NCBI RefSeq assembly: GCF_964656455.1
Contig: NC_135714.1
Location: 121,401,631-121,465,630, forward strand
Reading direction: 5' to 3'
Length of the DNA stretch: 64,000 nucleotides
From: Halichoerus grypus
Lineage: Eukaryota > Chordata > Mammalia > Carnivora > Phocidae
Part shown: positions 35,073 through 46,205 of the stretch, one piece after another
How positions within the stretch are numbered: position 1 is the first letter of the stretch
How the letters are laid out: each line of letters opens with the position of its first letter
Translations under genes and position numbers: made by a program
The notes under the pieces: generated by a model
Seen by the model: only the letters and a program-made list of their open reading frames with translations
Databases searched by the model: none
What the model was told of the DNA's origin: nothing

Positions 35073-38000
35073 ATGGCACTAAATTCCTATCTTTCAATAG
35101 TTACCCTGAATGTAAATGGGCTAAATGCCCCAATCAAAAGACACAGGCTATCAGACTGGATTAAAAAATAAGACCCATTGATATGCTATCTGCAAGAGAC
35201 TCATTTTAGACCCAAAGACACCTCCAGATTGAAAGTGGGGGGGTGGAAAACCATTTACCATGCTAATGGACACCAAAAGAAAGCTGGGGTGGCAATCCTT
35301 ATATCAGACAAATTAGATTTTAAACCAAAGACTGTAATAAGAGACGACGAAGGGCACTATATCCTACTTAAAGGGTCTATCCAACAAGAAGATCTAACAA
35401 TTGTAAATGTCTATGCCCCTAACATGGGAGCAGCCAATTATATAAACCAATTAATAACAAAAGCAAAGAAACACATTGACAATAATACAATAATAGTGGG
35501 GGACTTTAATACCCCCCTCACTGAAATGGACAGATCATCTAAGCAAAAGATCAACAAGGAAATAAAGGCTTTAAATGACACACTGGACCAAATGGACTTC
35601 ACAGATCTATTCAGAACATTCCATCCCAAAGCAACAGAATACACATTCTTCTCTAGTGCCCATGGAACATTCTCCAGAATAGATCACATCCTAGGTCACA
35701 AATCAGGTCTCATCTGGTACCAAAAGATTGGGATCATTTCCCTGCCTATTTTCAGACCACAATGCTTTGAAACTAGAACTCAATCACAAGAGGAAAGTCG
35801 GAAAGAACTCAAATACATGGAGGCTAAAGAGCATCCTACTGAAGAATGAATGGGTCAACCAGGAAATTAAAGAAGAATTAAAAAAATTCATGGAAACCAA
35901 TGAAAATGAAAACACAACTATTCAAAATCTTTGGGATGCAGCAAAGGCAGTCCTAAGAGGAAAGTATATAGCAATACAAGCCTTTCTCAAGAAACAAGAA
36001 GGGTCTCAAATACACAAACTTACCCTACACCTAAAGGAGCTAGAGAAAACACAGCAAATAAAGCCTAAACCCAGTAGGAGAAGAGAAATAATAAAGATCA
36101 GAGCAGAAATCAATGAAATAGAAACCAAAAGAACAGTAGAACAGATCAACGAAACTAGGAGATGGTTCTTTGAAAGAATTAACAAGATTGATAAACCCCT
36201 GGCCAGACTTAATCAAAAAGAAAAAGGAATGACCCAAATCAACAAAATCATGAATGAAAGAGGAGAGATCACAACCAACACCAAAGAAATACAAACAATT
36301 ATAAGAACATACTATGAGCAACTCTATGCCGGCAAATTAGATAACCTGGAAGAAATGGATGCATTCCTAGAGATGTATCAACTACCAAAACTGAACCAGG
36401 AAGAAATAGAAAACCTGAACAGACGTATAACCACTAAGGAAATTGAAGCAGTCATCAAAAATCTCCCAACAAACAAGAGCCCAGGGCCAGATGGCTTCCC
36501 AGGGGAATTCTACCAAACATTTCAAGAAGAATTAATACCTATTCTTCTGAAACTGTTCCAAAAAATAGAAATGGAAGGAAAACTTCCAAACTCGTTTTAT
36601 GAGGCCACCATTACCTTGATCCCAAAACCAGACAAAGACCCCATCAAAAAGGAGAATTACAGACCAATATCCTTGATGAACATGGATGCAAAAGTTCTCA
36701 CCAAAATGCTAGCCAATAGGATCCAACAGTACATTAAAAGGATTATTCACCACGACCAAGTGGGATTTATCCCTGGGCTGCAAGGTTGGTTCAACACCCA
36801 CAAATCAATCAATGTGATACATTAACAAAAGAAAGAACAAGAATCATATGATCCTCCCAATAGATGCAGAAAAAGTATTTGACAAAGTACAGCATCCTTT
36901 CTTGATCAAAACTCTTCAGAGTATAGGGATAGAGGATACATACCTCAATATCATAAAAGCCATCTGTGAAAAACCTACAGCGAATATCATTCTCAATGGG
37001 GAAAAACTGAGAGCTTCCCCCTAAGGTCAGGAATGTGGCAGGGATGTCCACCATCACCACTGCTATTCAACATAGTACTAGAAGTCCTAGCCACGGCAAT
37101 CAGACAACAAAAAGAAATCAAAGGCATCCAAATCAGCAAAGAAGAAGTCAAACTCTCACTGTTTGCAGATGATATGATACTTTTGTGGAAAACCTAAAAG
37201 ACTCCACCCCAAAACTGCTAGAACTCATACAGGAATTCAGTAAAGTGGCAGGATATAAAATCAATGCACAGAAATCAGTGACATTCCTATACACCAACAA
37301 CAAGACAGAAGAAAGAGAAATTAAGGAGTCGATCCCATTTACAATTGCACCCAATACCATAAGATACCTAGGAATAAATCTAACCAAAGAGGCAAAGGAT
37401 CTGTACTCAGAAAACTATAAAATACTCATGAAAGAAATTGAAGAAGACACAAAGAAATGGAAAAACATTCCATGCTCATGGATTGGAAGAACAAATATTG
37501 TGAAGATGTCAATGCTACCTAGAGCAATCTACACATTCAATGCAATCCCCATCAAAATACCATCCACTTTTTTCAAAGAAATGGAACAAATAATCCTAAA
37601 ATTTGTATGGAACCAGAAAAGACGTCGAATAGCCAGAGGAATGTTGAAAAAGAAAAGCAAAGCTGGCGGCATCACAATTCCGGACTTCCAGCTCTAATAC
37701 AAAGCTGTCATCATCAAGACAGTATGGTACTGGCACAAAAACAGACACATAGATCAATGGAACAGAATAAAGAGCCCAAAAATGGACCCTCAACTCTGTG
37801 GTCAACTAATTTGACAAAGCAGGAAAGAATGTCCAATGGAAAAAAGACAGTCTCTTCAACAAATGGTGTTGGGAAAATTGGACAGTCACATGCAGAAGAA
37901 TGAAACGACCATTTCCTTACACCACACACAAAAATAAACTCCAAGTAGTTGAAAGACCTAAATGTGAGAAAGTAGTCCATCAAAATCCTAAAGGAGAACA

Positions 38001-38877
38001 CAGGCAGCAACCTCTTCGACCTCAGCTGCAGCAACTTCTTCCTAGAAACATTGCCAAAGGTAAGGGAAGCAAGGGCAAAAATGAACTATTGAGACTTCAT
38101 CAAGATAAAAAGCTTTTGCACAGCAAAAGAAATAGTCAACAAAACCAAAAGACAACAGACAGAATGGGAGAAGATATTTGCAAATGACATATCAGATAAA
38201 GGGCTAGTATCCAAAATCTATAAAGAACTTCTTAACCTCAACACCCAAAGAACAAATGATCCAATCAAGAAATGGGCAGAAGACATGAACAGACATTTTT
38301 CCAAAGAAGACATCCAAATGGGCAACAGACACATGAAAAAGTGCTCAACATCTCTCGGCATCATGGAAATCCAAATCAAAACCTCAATGAGATACCACCT
38401 CACACCAGTCAGAATGGCTAAAATGAACAAGTCAGGAAAACGACAGATGTTGGCGGGATGCGGAGAAAGGGAAACCCTCCTACACTGTTGGGGGAATGCA
38501 AGCTGGTGCAACCACTCTGGAAAACAGTATGGAGGTTCCTCAAAAAGGTGAAAATAGAGCTACTATATGATCCAGCAATTGCACTACTGGGTATTTACCC
38601 CAAAGATACGAATGTAGGGATCCGAAGGGGTACGTGCACCCCGATGTTTATAGCAGCAAAGTCCACAATAGCCAAACTGTGGAAAGAGCCAAGATGTCCA
38701 TCGACAGATGAATGCATAAAAAAGAAGTGGTATATACATACAATGGAATATTATGCAGCCATCAAAAGGAATGAGATCTTGCCATTTGCAACGACGTGGA
38801 TGGAACTGGAGGGTGCTATGCTGAGCGAAATAAGTCAATCAGAGAAAGACATGTATCATATGACCTCACTGATATGA
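35073..38877 (+). pseudogene. L1 ORF2 (endonuclease / reverse transcriptase), broken
   Basis: It starts with ATG at 35073 (MALNSYLSIVTLNVNGLNAP), the canonical ORF2 start. Breaks visible are: a TAA at 35169-35171 in place of the expected glutamine codon; a probable extra T near 35740, after which the endonuclease SDHNALKLE block is in another frame; a stop at 36823 with small deletion before the NKNHMI block; a frame change near 37015; and another right after the RT catalytic FADDMIL motif near 37190; plus a TAA at 37695. Endonuclease, RT (with NYRPISLMN and FADD) and the cysteine-bearing C-terminal parts are all recognisable. It cannot encode a functional protein. Confidence 0.9.
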
Positions 38878-39332
38878 GGAATTCTTAATCTCAGGAAACA
38901 AACTGAGGGTTGCTGGAGTGGGGGGTGGGGTGGGAGGGATGGGGTGGCTGGGTGATAGACATTGGGGAGGGTATGTGCTGTGGTGAGCGCTGTGAATTGT
39001 CTAAGACTGTTGAATCACAGATCTGTACCTCTGAAACAAATAATGCAATATATTAAGAAAAAAAAAGAAGATAGCAGGAGGGGAAGAATGAAGGGGGGAA
39101 ATCGGAGGGGGAGACGAACCATGAGAGACGATGGACTCTGAAAAACAAACTGAGGGTTCTAGAGGGGAGGGGGGTGGGAGGATGGGTTAGCCTGGTGATG
39201 GGTATTAAAGAGGGCACGTATTGAATGGAGCACTGGGTGTTATATGCAAACAATGAATCATGGAACACTACATCAAAAACTAATGATGTAATGTATGGTG
39301 ATTAACATAACAATAAAAAATTAAAAAAAAAA
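38878..39332 (+). other. Tandem double 3' UTR of the full-length L1, with internal A-run and G-rich tracts
   Basis: After the ORF2 stop there are two related units. The first (about 38890-39066) starts AAACAAACTGAGGGTT, has a G-run block with GGGGGGTGGGGTGGGAGGG, and ends GCAATATATTAAG plus nine A. The second (about 39067-39332) again has AAACAAACTGAGGGTT and GAGGGGAGGGGGGTGGGAGG and ends in the true A-rich tail. Both G-rich blocks fit G-quadruplex motifs. The L1 at 17382-19741 has only the second type of unit. Confidence 0.8.
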
Positions 39333-39579
39333 AGAAAAGGTGGTGGAGAAAGCAGATGATATATAGAATAGTCTGCTTTCTCCTTGTCCCCTACTCATTA
39401 TTTCCCCCTGGGATATACTGTCAGTGAATGGATAGACAGAGATATTAACAGGAGTGGAGAGGAGATAGGGGTTAAAGATAGCACTGTGGAGGACTCAAAA
39501 GTAGTAGACATGCAGAAGGTAAGCTGCTCAGCCTTTTTAAGGGAGTCTCTAAACTAATGACAAAAGACAGACTGAGGCA

Positions 39580-39783
39580 GGGCACCTGAATGGCTCAGTC
39601 AGTTAAGTGTTTGACTCTTGATTTTATTTCCAGTGATGATCTTGGGGTCCTGAGATTGAGCCCCATGTCAGGCTTTGGGCTCAGCAGGGAGTCTGCTTGG
39701 GATTCTCTCTCTCCCGCTCCCTCTGCCCCTATCCCCACTCTCTCTCAAATAAATAAGTAAATAAGTCTTAAAAAAAAAAAAAA
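39580..39783 (+). mobile_element. Can-SINE, plus, older subfamily
   Basis: Head GGGCACCTGAATGGCTCAG, body with TTGACTCTTGATTTTATTTC and GGGATTCTCTCTCTCCC, A-tail. Imperfect duplication AGACAGACTGAGGCA / AGACAGACTGGGGCA. Confidence 0.94.
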
Positions 39784-39895
39784 CAGACAGACTGGGGCAA
39801 TATCAGGAGTCTTTCTCTTCATTCTCTTTCTCACTAGCTTGCTGCAGTTTTAGATGAAATAGCATTAGTGGTCTGTCAATTAAGATTTTCAACCC

Positions 39896-40071
39896 TGGGT
39901 GCCTGGGTGGCTCTGTCAGTTAAGTGTCTGCCTTTGGCTCAGGTCACGATCCAGGGGTCCTGGGATTGAGCCCTGCGTGGGCTCCCTGCTCAGTGGGGTG
40001 TCTGCTTCTCTGTCTGCCCCTCCCCCTGCTCATGCCCTCGCTCCCTCTCTCAAAAAAAAAACCTTAAAAAA
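39896..40071 (+). mobile_element. Can-SINE, plus
   Basis: Head TGGGTGCCTGGGTGGCTC, short CT-rich segment and A-rich tail lacking the usual AAATAAAT part. Perfect duplication AAGATTTTCAACCC at 39882-39895 and 40072-40085. Confidence 0.95.
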
Positions 40072-40227
40072 AAGATTTTCAACCCAAAACATTACTCTAA
40101 TAATTAGCAACTATGTTATAAATAGTATGTAGTATAATAATAAGGTAGTATGATTTTTTATTTTAACAATGTAGTAGTATGTTAATAGATTTCCATGTTT
40201 TGTGAATGGTCGTAATTTTCCAATTTT

Positions 40228-40630
40228 TGTGTCTTTATAGATTATTTTTTAAATTTTAATTCCAGCATAGTTAACACACAGTTTTATATTCATTTCAGGT
40301 GTAGTGATTCAACAATTCCATACATTACTCAGTGCTCATCACAGTAATTGTACTCTTAATCCCCTTCACCTATTTCACCCATCCCCCCACTTACCTCCCC
40401 TCTGGTAACCATCTGTTTGTTCTCTATAGCTAAGGGTTTGTTTTTTGGTTTGTCTCTTTTTTTTTATTTGTTCATTTGTTTTGTTTCTTAAATTCCACAT
40501 ATGAGTGAAATCATATGGTACTTGTCTTCCTCTGACTGACTTATTTCACTTAGTATTATACTCACTAGATCCATCCATTTGTAGCTAATGGCAAGATTTC
40601 ATTCTTTTTTATGGCTGACTAATTCTATTT

Positions 40631-40661
<31 letters not shown>

Positions 40662-41150
40662 GCTTTATCCATTCACCTATTGATGCATACTTGGTTGCTT
40701 TCATAATTTGGTTATTGTAAATAATGCTGCAGTAAACACAGGAGTGCATGTATTCCTTTGAATTAGTGTTTTTGTATTCTTTGGGTAAATACCCAGTAAC
40801 ACGATTAGTAGATTACACGGATCCCAGAAGAAGAGAAAAAAAAGAGGCAGAAAATTTATTTGAAGAAATAATAGCTGAAAATTTCCTAAATTTGGGGAAG
40901 GAAACAGAAATCTAGTTCCAGGAGGCACAGAAACTCCCCAATAAGATCAACCCAAGAAGGTCTACACCAAGACACACAGTATTTAAAATGGCAAAAGTAG
41001 TGATAAATAGAGAATTTTAAAACCACCAAGAGAAAACAAAACAGTTACATACAAGGCAAACCCATAAGGCTATCATTGGATTTTTCAACAGAAACTTTGC
41101 TGGCCAGGAGGGTCTGGCATGATACAGATATTTTAGTGAGAATTTAGGCC
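40228..41150 (-). mobile_element. L1 with 5' inversion (twin-priming structure)
   Basis: From 40228 to about 40819 the sequence is an L1 3' end on the minus strand (TTTAATTCCAGCATAGTTAA, then the AAACTTATTTCACTTAG-type and TAAATACCCAGTAA blocks). At about 40820 it switches to plus-strand L1 ORF1 sequence (GGATCCCAGAAGAAGAG, coding the GIPEEE motif, through AACTTTGCTGGCCAGGAGGG). A sense 3' part joined to an inverted upstream part, with most of ORF2 missing between, is the standard product of twin priming. Confidence 0.82.
40631..40661. repeat. (TG)n(TA)n in an L1 fragment
   Basis: Simple repeat within the inverted L1. Confidence 0.9.
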
Positions 41151-42334
41151 TGGCTAACTTAGATTGAGTTATCAGGAGTTATTTTTAGGGCAAGGTCTAA
41201 CTCTAACTTCTTAAATCCACCACATCTATCAAATCCTCGTCTGTGGTTCTCAGCTGAAATAAAGGCACTGTGATGACCTCTAACTCATGCTTGTCTACGG
41301 ATTTCTTCCTTATTCTACAACCCCTGTGAGGAAGAGTAATCCTCTCCAAACCTTCCATGTGAAATGTGATCTTTACATGACACTAGTAGGAATGGTTCTT
41401 AGTGTCCCATAATCTCGAATATAACAATGCTGAGGTTGATAATTCTTTTATGACTTCAAAGATCCAAACTCCCTAAGTTTGCTTATCCTTCCTGGGAATT
41501 TGTTTTGCCCATTACATACGCTTAGTACTAGCTCTAGGTAAGGATAATATTGAATAATTTGGCTTACATTAATTCATCCTTGTAGCCAGCTGTTATAGGT
41601 AGTCTACTTAGGTTCCTGAACATGTTACAGCTTCTCTTGTCCTGAGACAATACCTTTCATCTCATTTCTGTGGTCTGATTATCCGCAATCTGCTACTCTC
41701 AAATATCTATCTTCTGTCTCTCTTTCAATCTTTATTTCCCCTCAATCCAGGCTGTTTTCTTACAACCCAGTTTCCTGTCTGATTTTCTCTAAAATCTAGG
41801 CTCTCTGTTTTCTTTTATTTTTCTTTCTCTTACTCCTCACTCAGAAATATAGTATTTGTGCAGTCATTCCTACACTAAAATATACTGTAATACTGCCAGG
41901 TTTGACCTGCCTTGTCCATTGTTTGCTCGCTGGTTTAGATCAATACAACATGCTTGGGGACTATAGAGTCCACTGAAAGGGTACACTACTATTAAGTAAC
42001 TTGGTGTATTAATGTGGACATAGGCCAGAGATCCAAATTTTAGACATTTCACACTTTGCTATATATTTCAGCAATTATAAATGTTACAAAAATATTTGCC
42101 AATTTTCTGAAATTTACAGCCTTAACAGTATTTAATATAATGTAGTATTCAGTATTTTTAAAGTCACTAGAGGTTTATAAGGTGGAAAAAATAAATTGTT
42201 TGAGTTGTCATGGCTCAGAGATATTCTTATTAACAATCAGTTCCCAGATCTTTCTGTTTTATTATGGCAACAGATTTAAGTTTGCTGTACGACGACATTG
42301 TCCATTCATATAGCATACTTTCTCAGTCATCTAA
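41151..42334. other. Intron, no recognised feature
   Basis: Unclassified intronic sequence between the inverted L1 and a Can-SINE. Confidence 0.5.
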
Positions 42335-42524
42335 GGGGGTGCCTGGATGGCACAGTCAGTTAAGCGGCTGACTCTTGATTTCAGCTCAGGTCTTGATCTC
42401 AGGGTCATGAGACTGAGCGCCGCATTGGGCTCCGTGCTGGGCAGGGAGCCTGCTTAAGATTCTCTCTCTCCCTCTGCTCCTCCCCCACACTCTCTCTCTT
42501 AAGAAAAAAAATAAATAAATAAAA
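42335..42524 (+). mobile_element. Can-SINE, plus, older subfamily
   Basis: Head GGGGGTGCCTGGATGGCAC, body with GACTCTTGATTTCAGCTCAG and AAGATTCTCTCTCTCCC, tail AAATAAATAAATAAAAG. No clean target duplication seen. Confidence 0.92.
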
Positions 42525-43069
42525 GTTTTTAGACCAAAAATATCTGAGAGTCTTGTTACAGATGAGTAGTCCAAAGAACAGTTAAGTAGGAATTTCTTAC
42601 AGAAACAGTAATCAAGCAGATGAGGTAAAGACAAAAGGATTATTAGCAAGGTCAAAACTCAGGTTATTAGCTAGACACCAACTATACAATAGAAGTATAA
42701 TGCAAGCCATAAATGAGAGTCATACATGTAATTTTAAACTTTCTTGTACTCATATTTTTAAAGTTAAAAAAAGCAGGTGAAATTAATAATATATTTTATT
42801 TAACCCTAAAATACCCTAAATTTTAATATTGCATTATAAAGTCAGTCTTTTTCTGTTTGTGTGATAAGAATTCAAAATCTGTATTTTATACATCAAGAAC
42901 ATTTCAAATTGGACTAGTAGCATTTCAAATGATTAACAGCCAGCAGGGTTAGTGGCCACCAATACTGGACAGTGGCAAGTCGAGATTTTTATGTTATAAT
43001 CTTACTTTAAGAAAAAATGTTTTATAGAAAAAATAATGTGAGAGACGATCATAAATTATTTTCTCTTAC

Positions 43070-43217
43070 CTACACAAATCTTCTTTTATGTGAAGAGAAA
43101 TCAATTCCTTAGGAATATGAAAAGAAAGTATGCTCTCTGACATCTGCTCCCGGATTCGCATCCATTTATTGTCAGATGTGGGAAATCTATATAATTTACA
43201 CACTGGGTTCTTTAGCA
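43070..43217 (-). CDS. INPP4B: INPP4B exon B (148 nt)
   Basis: The reverse complement shows the acceptor CTTCCTTCCCAG, then 148 nt open in the frame set by exon A (two bases completing GTG, 48 codons, two bases AG), then the donor TGTAG|gtaaga. The translation contains [19 protein letters not shown] and ends with a block [16 protein letters not shown]. Both are characteristic of inositol polyphosphate 4-phosphatases. The final AG joins with A of the next exon to give arginine, so phases agree on both sides. A perfect 14-bp inverted repeat lies about 130 nt upstream of the acceptor in the intron, and a Can-SINE antisense to the gene lies 250 nt upstream. Confidence 0.9.
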
Positions 43218-43346
43218 CTGGGAAGGAAGAAAAAAACAAAAGGTTAATAGTTAAATTATAAATATATGCCCATTAGAGAAAGATCAATTAATAAAATCAT
43301 TAATCAGTGTACCACTATAATTATTGATTTAATCATATTTTTATCA

Positions 43347-43381
43347 TACATTAGTGAATTTTATCATAATTCACTAATGTA
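43347..43381. other. Perfect 14-bp inverted repeat upstream of exon B
   Basis: TACATTAGTGAATT (43347-43360) and AATTCACTAATGTA (43368-43381) are exact reverse complements separated by TTATCAT. It lies about 130 nt 5' of the exon B acceptor in transcript direction. Confidence 0.9.
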
Positions 43382-43465
43382 CTTGAATTTCTAAGAATTT
43401 TGTTCTTTTTTTTACTAGCTTCTGGGACATGTAGTCTTTATTAAATTAAAAAATGATACATCAAG

Positions 43466-43678
43466 GGGCACCTGGGTGGCTCAGTCGTTAAGCATCTGCC
43501 TTCAGCTCAGGTCATGATCCCAGGGTCTTGGGATCAAGCCCCGCATCGGGCTCCCTGCTCGGTGGGAGGCCTGCTTCTCCCTCTCCCACTCCCCCTGCTT
43601 GCGTTCCCTCTCTCACTGTGTCTCTCTCTGTCAAATAAATAAATAAAATCTTTTAAATAAATAAATAAATAAATAAAT
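43466..43678 (+). mobile_element. Can-SINE, plus, 250 nt upstream of exon B
   Basis: Near-consensus GTCGTTAAGC subfamily copy with an (AAAT)n-rich tail. Perfect 18-bp duplication AAAAAATGATACATCAAG at 43448-43465 and 43679-43696. It is antisense to INPP4B and close to the exon B acceptor at 43217. Confidence 0.97.
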
Positions 43679-43770
43679 AAAAAATGATACATCAAGTTCC
43701 AATATATAAATGTGGCTATTGTGGGTCTCTAGTTTACCACCTATTAATTTCTTCCTCTTCTAAAGATTTT

Positions 43771-43954
43771 TTTTAAAAGATTTTATTTATTTATTTGACA
43801 CAGAGGGAGAGCACAAGTAGGGGGAGCAGCAGGCAGAGGGAGAAGCAGACTCCCCGCTGAGCACGGAGCCTGATGCGGGGCTTGATCCCAGGACCCTGGG
43901 ATCAAGACCTGAGCCGAAGGCAGACGCTTAACTGACTGAGCCACCCAGGCGCCC
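43771..43954 (-). mobile_element. Can-SINE, minus
   Basis: Inverted copy (AAAAGATTTTATTTATTTAT to CACCCAGGCGCCC) with perfect duplication CTCTTCTAAAGATTTT at 43755-43770 and 43955-43970. Together with the plus copy at 43466 it forms a long inverted pair 90 bp apart. Confidence 0.96.
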
Positions 43955-45111
43955 CTCTTCTAAAGATTTTGTTAAAGCATGTGTATTTATAAGTATATAT
44001 GAAATATATGTATTTATATATAATACACACAAAAATTATATTACTTAATTTCTTCTGATAATTGTTAGTCAACTTTGCTCACTTATGCAGTAGGTGAGAA
44101 CTGACATGTTATTTCAGAGGTTTCAAATGGCCCACTACTAAAAACGTTTTATTTCTTAAATGCTAGAAAGGTCCATTCCTTGGCTTAAGAGCTATTACAA
44201 TTCAAATATTATGCATACTTTAATGCCAATGAGTCAATAACATACTTTCCTAATACCACATATTACCAGAAGCAAGACAATGAGGTTGCGAACAAACTGT
44301 ATTTGTGGGTGGGAAGTGTTTAGGGAAGAAGTAACAAGATCATGCCATCAAGGATTTTAAAAGATTAAGGGAAAAAGTGGAGAGCCAGATATTAAGATAA
44401 TATTTGATACATTTTCATGAGGCCTTCTACCACATTCCCCAGCCATTTATTTCGGTCAGAAATTTATTTCCACTGCTGTTGAGCAATGATTGCCTTCGTT
44501 ACACTCAGATACCAAAGCTTAGTGGGCAATAAAATATCAGTCAATTGCCAGTCAAGTACCTATAATTATTTGACTCCAGTTTACCAATAAAGCTGATTTA
44601 AAACAAAATTTGATACTAAAATGGAGCATGGGTTATATGAGCCAGGTCTCCTCAATGTATAGGGTAAAATTCCTTTCAAAAGTTCAATGTTCTTGAAGAC
44701 CATATCTCATTCACTACTTGGGTAAATATACAATAGCTTTCTGAACATTAAAATGAGGATCTATTCACCCATTCCTCTGCAATCATCCATTCTCAGAAGT
44801 ATAGTCTAGACATTATCATTATCAGAATTGATGCTACATCAGAAACCTTGATTTCAAACCTCCCATTCTTTAACAACCAGACTCAAAGTTTCCAGTATAC
44901 CTACTTATCCACTACTAAGAATTAGCCAGTGTTTACTTTTCAAAAGCACCAATAGAAGCCAGAAGACAGATATTTCCAGTATGTTGAGACAAAATATTTA
45001 AAATCTAGAGTTGTATGTCCAAAGAGATTATATTTTTAACAAATATTATCTCTAAGTTTTATCAATTAGATTATATCACAGATCCACAGATAAAATTAGT
45101 TGTATTTATTT

Positions 45112-46205
45112 TCTTTCTTTTTTTATTGAGATGTGATTGACATATTACATTAGTTTCAGGTGTACAATGTAATGATTCAGTATTTGTATGCTGTTGCAAA
45201 ATGATCACCACAATAAGTCTAGTTAAGGTCTGTCACCATCATAGTTATAAATTTTTTTTCTTGTGATGAGAACTTTTAAGGTGTACTCTCTTAGTAACTT
45301 TCAAATACAGTATTATTAACAATAGTGATCAATTTATATATTATATCCCCAAGACTTACTTATTTTATAATTGGAAATACGTACCTTTTGACGTCCTTCA
45401 CCAATTTCAACCATTTCCACCCCCTACCTCTGGCAACCCCCAATCTGTTCTTTGTATCTAAGAGCTTGTTTTTTTGTTTTATTTATTTATTTATTTTTTA
45501 GATTCCACATATAAGAGAGATCATATGATATTTATCTTTCTGTGTCTGACTGATCTCACAGCATAATTCCTTTAAGGTTCATTCATATTGTCACATATGG
45601 TAAGATTTCATTCTTTTTTTATGGCTGAGTAATATTCCATTATATATATCACACATTTCTTTATCCATTCACCCATCAGTGGACACTTAGGTTATTTCCA
45701 TGTTTTGGCTATATTGTAAATAATGCTGCTATGAACCTGGGGGTACCAGATACCTTTTCAAGCTAGTGTTTTCATTTCCTTTGGATATATTCCCAGAAAT
45801 GGAACTGCTGGATCATACAGAAATTCTATTTTTAATTTTTTGAGGAGCCTCCATACTGTTTTCCATAGTGCCTACACCAATTTACATTCCTACTAATAGT
45901 GCACAAGAGTTCCTTTTTCTCTACACATCCTTTCTAACACTTGTTATTTCTTGTCTTTTTGATAATAGCCATTATAGTAGGTGTGAGGTGACCATTCATT
46001 GTGGTTTTGATTAGCATTTCCCTGATGATTAGTTATATTGAGCATCTTTTCATGTACCTGTTGGCCATCTGTATGTCTTCTTTGGAAAAATGTTTATTCA
46101 GATCCTCTGCCCTTTTTTTAAACTGATTGGTTTTTTTTGCTATTGAGTTTTATGATTTCTTTATATATTTTGGATATTAGGCCTCATCAGATATATTTTC
46201 TTTCA
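45112..46205 (-). mobile_element. Old L1 3' fragment, minus strand
   Basis: Starts with a T-run (TTTCTTTTTTTATTGAGATG) that is the inverted A-tail and continues with reverse-complement L1 3' UTR and ORF2 C-terminal sequence (TTTATCCATTCACCCATCAG, GGATCATACAGAAATTCTAT, AATTTTTTGAGGAGCCTCCA). It lies in sense orientation to INPP4B in the A-B intron. No open frame of note remains. Confidence 0.85.

Larger units (their letters stand above)
32264..39332 (+). mobile_element. Full-length carnivore L1 retrotransposon, 7.07 kb, with 17-bp target duplication
   Basis: The element is bounded by the identical direct repeats AGAAAAGGTGGTGGAGA at 32247-32263 and 39333-39349 and ends in an A-rich tail. It has a GC-rich 5' UTR of about 1.8 kb, an unbroken ORF1, a broken ORF2, a G-rich 3' UTR and a terminal AATAAAAAATTAAAAA. 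Completeness and a perfect target duplication imply fairly recent insertion, yet ORF2 carries a nonsense codon and several frameshifts, so this copy is not autonomous. It is opposite to INPP4B and sits in the 27.3 kb intron between exons B and C. ORF1 is uninterrupted and could in principle be translated. Confidence 0.95.
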
